Source: Leptolyngbyaceae cyanobacterium HOT.MB2.61 (lineage in GTDB: Bacteria; Cyanobacteriota; Cyanobacteriia; Leptolyngbyales; Leptolyngbyaceae). Taken from it: a stretch of DNA of 44,212 nt. The notes beneath the pieces are model-generated. The model saw nothing but the letters and a program-made list of their open reading frames with translations. It made no database searches and was not told where the DNA came from. This document shows, piece after piece, positions 39,132-44,212 of this stretch (positions are counted from its first letter, which is position 1; every line of letters begins with the position of its first letter). Made by a program: the position numbers and the translations under genes. The stretch spans positions 1 through 44,212 of the forward strand of contig JAIMBL010000014.1 of assembly GCA_023511615.1 (NCBI GenBank), given 5' to 3'.

Positions 39132-40835
39132 TTAATTTGCAGGCTGAGTCCACCAGGCAAGGGCATAGGGCTGATTGGGCTCATTCACTCGTTGCTGAAA
39201 GACAACTCGAATCTTATAGCGTCCTGTTTCGGGAATCTGGTAGAAGATGTGCTCTACGCTATCGACTTCGCTAATGGATGACCAGACGCTTTTGCGCACA
39301 TCCTCGTCTTCTGCCCGCATCAGATAGAGGTCAAGATTGTTCAGGCCGCGATCGCGAAAGCTCTCGCCCACATCAAATTCACCGTTTTTATTTTTGTCTA
39401 CCAATTCCACCAGTCGGCTCCAGGCCAGCGTGATGGAAACAAAACTTCCCTTCTGTAAAGGCTTTTCCAGCATGTAATCCTTACTGTTCTCGCTTTCTGC
39501 TTCCTGCTTCCCTTTTTCCACTTCGGTTAATGTCTTCTCTCCGTTTCCTTTATCCGGCTGTCCCAGGCTTACCATGCGATAATCCCACCCGATCGCCGGT
39601 ACAGGTGACTCCGAGCTCCACTGCCCGGGGCTAAACTGCTGATAGGCACGAAATGCATTTAACTGCCCCGTCCCCATTTGCACATTGAGCGGAATCCGGG
39701 GATTTTTGAAGGCATCTGACTCCAGCCAGCTACGATTGTTCTTATCCAGAATGGTGCGGCTCATACCGAGACGAAGTCCTCTACCATCGTCCTTAATTTT
39801 GTCTGTTGAGTTGAGCAAAACGGCTTTCATCACCTCAAAGCGGCGAGCATCCAAGCTCCAGGGCAGGTTACAGCCAGAAGGTTTTTTGCAGCTTGAACGG
39901 AGCTGGCGATCGCCATATTCCTGAAGCAATGCCACAGTCGCCGTCACATGGGGAGCGGCAAAACTGGTACCGCTAGAGGTGGTCAGGTTGCCATTCAGCG
40001 AAACCATAGCAATTTCACTTCCCGGTGCTGCCAGCCCAATTGCCCGTCGGGGGCCCACATTACTTTCGATCCCTTCAATTGCTGCCCCCGCCCCGCTGGG
40101 GTCACCCAGATTGGCAAAATCAACCTTTCTAAACACCCCTTCCAGGCGAGTAGTAAATGCCACATTGATGCCGTTGTAGTTGTCCGTTGGAATTGAAATG
40201 CCTCCCTTTCCCTGATTGCCTGCCACTACATACAGAACGTTGTGGACTCTAGCAGACCAATCTACACATTGGGTTAAAAGGGCATTACCATCCAGCAAAG
40301 GTTTGGGACGGGGGTCTTGCCGCAGCGCTTCTCCAAAGCTGAAGTTGATGGCTCTCACATCGCCCCCGTTCTGCATTGCGATATGTTGAGCCGAAAGGCA
40401 CTCCTCCGGTTGCCCGTAGCGTTTGGGCGTTCCCGCGGCTGAGGAATATAGCCTCGCTCCTGGCGCAACGCCTCGCATCGCCTTTGCTGAGCTAATCATG
40501 ATGCTGGCAACATTTTGGGCGTGCCCGTCCACATTTGTGTTAATTCGCGCTGGAGCGTTGCGGTAAAATACCCGGTGCAACGACATCACCCGATTCTGAG
40601 CAACCGCTTTATCAATCCCAAACTGACCGGGGCGGCCAATCTCTACCTGACCGATCGCAATCTTTCGCCCTGTTAAGTTATAGGGAGAATTGTGTAACCG
40701 GATGGCATCGATCCCCGCTTCACCAATTGAGCTTGAGCGGAGCGGATCACCTTCTGCCAGAGCTTGTCCAACCCAAATGGCTGCTAAAGCCCCTGTTACC
40801 CCTATCAGCCTGCCAAGAATTTGCTGCCGCGCCAC
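39132..40835 (-). CDS. Subtilase (S8 family) with Glu in place of the catalytic Asp
   Basis: A 567-aa exported serine peptidase. The signal peptide begins at GTG 40835 (MARQQILGRLIGVTGALAAI, cut near QALA), chosen because GAGG lies five bases upstream; the open frame reaches a TTG at 40865. S8 landmarks: E65 in IGQVEIGRPG where Asp is usual, H105 in DGHAQNVASIM, oxyanion N207 in VVAGNQG, nucleophile S291 in SSGTSFAAPH. About 200 residues follow the peptidase domain, including an acidic stretch DKNKNGEFDVGE that looks like a calcium loop, and a PPC-like end (TGRYKIRVVF). Activity with Glu is uncertain. Confidence 0.85.
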   Translation of the reverse strand: MARQQILGRLIGVTGALAAIWVGQALAEGDPLRSSSIGEAGIDAIRLHNSPYNLTGRKIAIGQVEIGRPGQFGIDKAVAQNRVMSLHRVFYRNAPARINTNVDGHAQNVASIMISSAKAMRGVAPGARLYSSAAGTPKRYGQPEECLSAQHIAMQNGGDVRAINFSFGEALRQDPRPKPLLDGNALLTQCVDWSARVHNVLYVVAGNQGKGGISIPTDNYNGINVAFTTRLEGVFRKVDFANLGDPSGAGAAIEGIESNVGPRRAIGLAAPGSEIAMVSLNGNLTTSSGTSFAAPHVTATVALLQEYGDRQLRSSCKKPSGCNLPWSLDARRFEVMKAVLLNSTDKIKDDGRGLRLGMSRTILDKNNRSWLESDAFKNPRIPLNVQMGTGQLNAFRAYQQFSPGQWSSESPVPAIGWDYRMVSLGQPDKGNGEKTLTEVEKGKQEAESENSKDYMLEKPLQKGSFVSITLAWSRLVELVDKNKNGEFDVGESFRDRGLNNLDLYLMRAEDEDVRKSVWSSISEVDSVEHIFYQIPETGRYKIRVVFQQRVNEPNQPYALAWWTQPAN

Positions 40836-40969
40836 AAATGCCTCTCCATAAACGGTTTCTGTCAACGGGTGTAGAGGACAGGGATCAAAACCTGAGAAGA
40901 CTCAGGGACTTTCGTCACACTTTGTTAAAATAATTACCATCAAAGCGCCGTTAGGAGACACAGCCCGCT

Positions 40970-41677
40970 ATGAACCAGATGCCATCCAGAAAACCCGTTG
41001 TTGTTGCTCCGTCTATTCTATCAGCCGATTTTAGTCGCCTGGGAGATGAAGTTCGGGCGGTTGATGCCGCTGGGGCAGATTGGATTCACGTTGATGTCAT
41101 GGATGGTCGATTTGTCCCTAACATCACCATTGGTCCCCTGATTGTAGAAGCGCTGCGCCCGGTTACTCAAAAACCTCTGGATGTTCACCTGATGATTGTA
41201 GAACCAGAGAAGTACGTTGCCGATTTTGCCAAAGCGGGGGCCGACCACATCCTGGTTCATGCTGAATCCAGTTCCACCATTCATATTCACCGGGTCCTGG
41301 GGCAAATCAAGGAACTGGGTAAGAAAGCGGGGGCTGTTCTCAACCCCGGTAGTCCGCTGGATCTGATCGAGTACGTCCTGGAACTGTGTGACATCGTACT
41401 GATTATGAGCGTCAACCCTGGCTTTGGAGGACAGAGTTTTATTGAATCCGCTGTCCCCAAAATTCGCCAGCTGCGCCAGATGTGTGACGAACGAGGACTG
41501 GATCCCTGGATTGAGGTCGATGGTGGCCTGAAAGCAAACAACACCTGGAAGGTTCTGGAAGCAGGGGCAAATGCGATCGTGGCCGGGTCGGCGGTGTTCA
41601 AAGCAAAGGACTATGCAGCAGAAATTGAAGGAATCCGCAATAGCAAACGTCCGGCTCCTGAACTGGCTAAGGTCTAA
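40970..41677 (+). CDS. rpe: Ribulose-phosphate 3-epimerase
   Basis: A 235-aa TIM-barrel enzyme that interconverts ribulose-5-P and xylulose-5-P in the Calvin cycle and pentose phosphate pathway. Motifs: [14 protein letters not shown] (12-25, with the conserved Ser and Asp), [16 protein letters not shown] (metal-binding Asp D42), DVHLMIVEP (H73), [13 protein letters not shown] and IEVDGG. The length is usual. GGAG lies 13 bases before the ATG. An MITE has inserted 33 bp after its stop. Confidence 0.95.
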   Translation: MNQMPSRKPVVVAPSILSADFSRLGDEVRAVDAAGADWIHVDVMDGRFVPNITIGPLIVEALRPVTQKPLDVHLMIVEPEKYVADFAKAGADHILVHAESSSTIHIHRVLGQIKELGKKAGAVLNPGSPLDLIEYVLELCDIVLIMSVNPGFGGQSFIESAVPKIRQLRQMCDERGLDPWIEVDGGLKANNTWKVLEAGANAIVAGSAVFKAKDYAAEIEGIRNSKRPAPELAKV

Positions 41678-41710
41678 CAACTGAAAGAGACTGAGCGAGC
41701 TGTTAGTGAG

Positions 41711-41791
41711 GGGCGTTGCTGAAAGCAGGATGATTTGAAACGAGGTTTCAAGCATCCAACCCATTTCTCATCGCCAGGATCAGCAATGCCC
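41711..41791. mobile_element. 81-bp MITE with 12-bp inverted ends and 10-bp target duplication
   Basis: The ends GGGCGTTGCTGA (41711-41722) and TCAGCAATGCCC (41780-41791) are inverted repeats with one mismatch. The element is flanked by a perfect direct repeat TGTTAGTGAG (41701-41710 and 41792-41801). Inside is the hairpin GGATGATTTGAAAC...GTTTCAAGCATCC. The size, ends and target duplication together mark a recent transposition. The long 10-bp duplication suggests a transposase of an IS4-like group rather than IS630. Confidence 0.85.
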
Positions 41792-41919
41792 TGTTAGTGA
41801 GGAAGGTAACAGGCAACAGGGGGTGAGGTGGAGGGTTGGATGGGGTGAGGAAAGTTTTGAGTTTTCACTTCACTCCTGGCCCCTCACCTTCCACTCAACT
41901 AACAACTAAATCTGCCTTC

Positions 41920-42519
41920 TTATGGCAACGTTTTGGGAGTGGGTGTGGCCTCTAGACTGCCACTGCCGGGAGTTTGTCCACTGGTAGGCGGCAGTTGGTA
42001 GGGTTGCGCTGGATTGAAGGTTGGAAGGGGAGTGGGGGTACCAAAGGGATTATATGGGGTTGTGGTTGGGCTGATAGTGAGGGGAAAGTTAGGACCAGGA
42101 GTGGGAGTGGGGGAGGTTGTGGGTAGAGTTGCCAGGGCAACGCGATCGCCCCCCACCTGACGCATCAGATCTAAAACCTGCACCACATCGTTATAAAACG
42201 CGGTTTGTGAGGCATACAGCACCAGCAGGCCATCCGGGTTCCTTTCCCGATAGGATTGCAACGCCTGATAAAGCTGGCTGCGATCAACGAACTGGCGATC
42301 AATAAACGTTTGCCCAGTGGCATTGATGGTCACAACCAGCATGTCGCGCATCTGCGTTACCCCTGTACTCGCCTTGGGCAGATCAATATTGATTGCCTGC
42401 TGGCGGGTTAACTGCAAGGCCGCCAGGATAAAGAACGTCAGGATGCAGAAGATCACATCGATGAGCGGAATGATCTGAATCTGCACATCATCAGTTGGGG
42501 AATCAATGTTAACTTTCAT
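41920..42519 (-). CDS. exbD: ExbD/TolR-type biopolymer transport protein
   Basis: A 199-aa inner-membrane protein with one transmembrane helix (about 16-37) that carries the proton-pathway Asp (D21 in IIPLIDVIFCILTFF), followed by a periplasmic domain (about 60-130: LVVTINATGQTFIDRQ, LLVLYASQTAFYNDVVQVLDLM). The last 65 residues are Pro/Thr-rich low complexity, longer than in E. coli ExbD and possibly spanning the periplasm. With ExbB it uses the proton gradient to energise TonB or Tol-type envelope processes. It lies 135 bp downstream of exbB on the same strand. Confidence 0.9.
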   Translation of the reverse strand: MKVNIDSPTDDVQIQIIPLIDVIFCILTFFILAALQLTRQQAINIDLPKASTGVTQMRDMLVVTINATGQTFIDRQFVDRSQLYQALQSYRERNPDGLLVLYASQTAFYNDVVQVLDLMRQVGGDRVALATLPTTSPTPTPGPNFPLTISPTTTPYNPFGTPTPLPTFNPAQPYQLPPTSGQTPGSGSLEATPTPKTLP

Positions 42520-42654
42520 CGTGCTGTTTTCTAGGCAAGGGCTGGTTAATCTGCATCTCCGGTACAGAGTAAACTATTTCGATAGACTTTCCCTATTGAA
42601 TAATACCGAGTGATTTTGTTGGTCATTCGAACCCGTCAACCGTTTATTTAGCCA

Positions 42655-43347
42655 TCAAGGGTTGGTTCCTTCTGGTGTGGAAGCGATCGCTTCCCCCGGC
42701 TTCTTGAGTGAATCGGCCCCATTTTCGTGAGCCCAGTGCTGACGGTAGAGAAGTTCCAACTCGTTTCCAGCCTTCCGAAACACCTTCGCCTGAAAGAAAA
42801 GAAACCCTTGAAACAAACGGTAGAACGCCAGACTAAAAATTGCCACAACCAGCCCAGTCGCTGTACTGATTAGCGCTTCACCAATCCCAGCGGTGACTCC
42901 TGCGGTCGAAGATGTACCAATATCGCCAATCCGAATCGAGCCTAAGGAAATAATCAATCCAAGAACAGTTCCCAGCAGACCCAGCAAAGGCGCTAAAGCG
43001 ATCACCGCTTCCAAAATTTTATCCCCCCGGCGCATGGATGTCAGTTCATCCTCTGCGGTTGCTTCCAGGGCCAGTCGGAACATCTCTGGATCTGCGTTCT
43101 TAAGCTGTAAAGGACTATAGAGGAATCGTCCAATCGGCTGATCATAGGCCTGTCTGGCGAGTTCAGTAGCTAATACCCAGTCTCGCCGCGCCGCATCTAG
43201 CACACGATTGACAGTTTCACGCTCCTTCGTTAACACACTCGACCAGAACCACAGCCGTTCAATGATGACGCTCAGAGCCAGAATTGAGAGAAGCAGCAGG
43301 GGAAACATCGTTACCCCACCCTTCTGAAAGAGTTCTCCAACGTTCAC
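42655..43347 (-). CDS. exbB: ExbB/TolQ/MotA-type proton channel protein
   Basis: A 230-aa protein with three hydrophobic helices: about 13-35, 113-135 ([20 protein letters not shown]) and 155-178 ([20 protein letters not shown]), with the family's G-LGTV-G motif and the conserved Thr in the third helix. It forms the pentameric channel around ExbD. No tonB or tolA gene is in the window. It is the first gene of the exbB-exbD unit. Confidence 0.92.
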   Translation of the reverse strand: MNVGELFQKGGVTMFPLLLLSILALSVIIERLWFWSSVLTKERETVNRVLDAARRDWVLATELARQAYDQPIGRFLYSPLQLKNADPEMFRLALEATAEDELTSMRRGDKILEAVIALAPLLGLLGTVLGLIISLGSIRIGDIGTSSTAGVTAGIGEALISTATGLVVAIFSLAFYRLFQGFLFFQAKVFRKAGNELELLYRQHWAHENGADSLKKPGEAIASTPEGTNP

Positions 43348-43799
43348 AGTCTACCTATCCCTCCGTATACCTCTGGTTTGATGAACCCAAACTTTGAACC
43401 CTAGACTCCAGATAGAGGTAAAAGTTTCAAACTTAAACGTTAACAGGAGAAGGCACTTTAAAGCCGATGTCTGAGAGTCAAAGGTTCCCTATCGCTGTCG
43501 TTGGGTTGTCCAGGACGCTGGTTTAAGGAAAAGCAGGGGCTTCGCTTCCAGTCAGGGTGCTGCTCCTGAGTCCCATTCTGAGCCTGCTGACCATGGCCAT
43601 ATTTCATATCAAATCTCAGCATTTCAATTTTAGAGAATCAGAACCCCCTTCAATCAGGTGAACAAAATTTCGGTTCCAATTGGGCGTCCCCCATTCCTGA
43701 TTCCTGATGGTACAGTTTACTCCCCAGCTACGACAGGATATCCACACTGGAGGTCTATCGAGCAACTTGCAACTATAAAAATAAATAGAGGGCTAAATA
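43348..43799. other. 452-bp spacer, no gene seen
   Basis: Divergent region between exbB and the DUF1232 gene. I see no ORF with a ribosome site, no strong hairpin and no repeat. An AT-rich stretch at 43770-43790 (CTATAAAAATAAATAG) lies just before the DUF1232 gene and could be its core promoter. Confidence 0.3.
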
Positions 43800-44141
43800 A
43801 TGAACATTACAGAACCTGGCCAAAAAATGAATTTTGCTGAATCGATCTACAACTGGTACCGCAGTGTCATTCGCAATCCTAAGTATCGCTGGTGGATTAT
43901 CGCAGGTACGCTGGTTTACTTGCTAAGCCCAATTGATATTGCCCCCGATTTTCTACCCATCATCGGATGGATTGACGATGGTATCATCGCCTCGCTGCTG
44001 GTAGCAGAGCTGTCACAGGTTTTACTTGAACGTCTGAAAGCTGGTAAGGGCGGTACTCCAGATCAGGGTATCGATTCAGCGGATACGGGTTCAACCTCGA
44101 CTTCAGATACAGTTGACGTCAATGCCGTCAAAATTGACTAG
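43800..44141 (+). CDS. YkvA-like DUF1232 membrane protein
   Basis: A 113-aa protein. The DUF1232 core is at about 26-75: YRWWIIAGTLVYLLSPIDIA and PDFLPIIGWIDDGI, a short membrane hairpin with the conserved SPID-PDF-DD pattern. The tail from 80 is rich in Gly, Ser, Thr and Asp (low complexity). GAGGG lies seven or eight bases before the ATG. The function of the family is unknown. Repeat family C begins right after its stop. Confidence 0.88.
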   Translation: MNITEPGQKMNFAESIYNWYRSVIRNPKYRWWIIAGTLVYLLSPIDIAPDFLPIIGWIDDGIIASLLVAELSQVLLERLKAGKGGTPDQGIDSADTGSTSTSDTVDVNAVKID

Positions 44142-44188
44142 TGTTCCGCCAGGAAAATTTTGACGGGTCGCAGACCCTCAAAATTTAA
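44142..44188 (+). repeat. Hairpin repeat family C, copy 2
   Basis: Begins TGTTCCGCCAGGAAAA directly after the DUF1232 stop codon. The hairpin AAATTTTGA-C-GGGTC, loop GCA, GACCCTCAAAATTT (44155-44186) has 14 pairs with one bulged C. It matches the reverse complement of 23837-23883. A position just after stop codons in both cases fits a terminator-like function. Confidence 0.65.
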
Positions 44189-44212
44189 CCCCCATCAACT
44201 TCCTGGGTATTC

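Noticed and set aside
41021-41764. 247-aa ORF antisense to rpe
   Set aside because: Shadow of the strongly conserved rpe gene; no ribosome site or family resemblance, and its 5' end runs into the MITE.

Overview
The window looks like chromosome of a filamentous, Leptolyngbya/Oscillatoria-like cyanobacterium. The GCGATCGC (HIP1) octamer is frequent inside genes. chlM (chlorophyll synthesis), a solanesyl-diphosphate synthase (plastoquinone side chain), a small RRM protein, a DUF2358 protein and the 2-oxoglutarate decarboxylase/succinate-semialdehyde dehydrogenase pair all fit this lineage. Genes lie on both strands in short operons, separated by long spacers rich in hairpins and small repeats. 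I see no rRNA, tRNA, CRISPR array, prophage or full-length insertion sequence.

Layout. 1-5.1 kb: ECF sigma factor and anti-sigma operon, a fatty-acid-hydroxylase/sterol-desaturase protein, a 5'-truncated Dps ferritin, a 40-aa ORF and a GT4 glycosyltransferase. 6-9 kb: prenyl diphosphate synthase divergent from an HdrB-like CCG protein, then an RNA-binding protein. 9-13.5 kb: polyamine ABC transporter in the order potA-potD-potB-potC. 13.8-21.4 kb: PBP2, a DUF2358 protein, a two-gene ABC exporter split by a MITE, an M23 peptidase and a TolC-like channel. 21.4-26.8 kb: a 1.5-kb spacer, a secreted peptidoglycan-binding protein with a Tyr/Cys-rich tail, a conserved protein of unknown function, a decayed HTH gene, an AhpD-like protein and a PPC-domain protein. 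27-32.5 kb: gatA, a MarR regulator, and the two enzymes of the cyanobacterial TCA-cycle shunt. 32.5-38.1 kb: L,D-transpeptidase, a secreted Pro-rich protein, a membrane protein with an L7/L12-type C-terminal domain, the nagA-chlM operon, and purE behind a structured leader. 38.1-44.2 kb: a TIR-domain gene remnant, an Rpn-type nuclease, an atypical subtilase, rpe, exbD/exbB and a DUF1232 protein.

The genes are mostly housekeeping: envelope synthesis and remodelling (PBP2, M23, L,D-transpeptidase, NagA, ExbBD, TolC), transport (Pot, ABC-2) and central metabolism (Rpe, PurE, the 2-OG decarboxylase/SSADH pair). The accessory signal is in the spacers. I find a three-copy TA-flanked MITE (one copy splits an ABC operon, another supplies the chlM stop codon), an 81-bp MITE with a perfect 10-bp target-site duplication, two further MITE candidates, and two hairpin repeat families present in inverted copies about 20 kb apart. 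Broken genes include Dps, the HTH gene, the TIR gene and a possible secreted-domain remnant. No single new multi-gene system stands out. The best leads are the MITE/repeat families and the unknown 332-aa protein at 23.9-24.9 kb.
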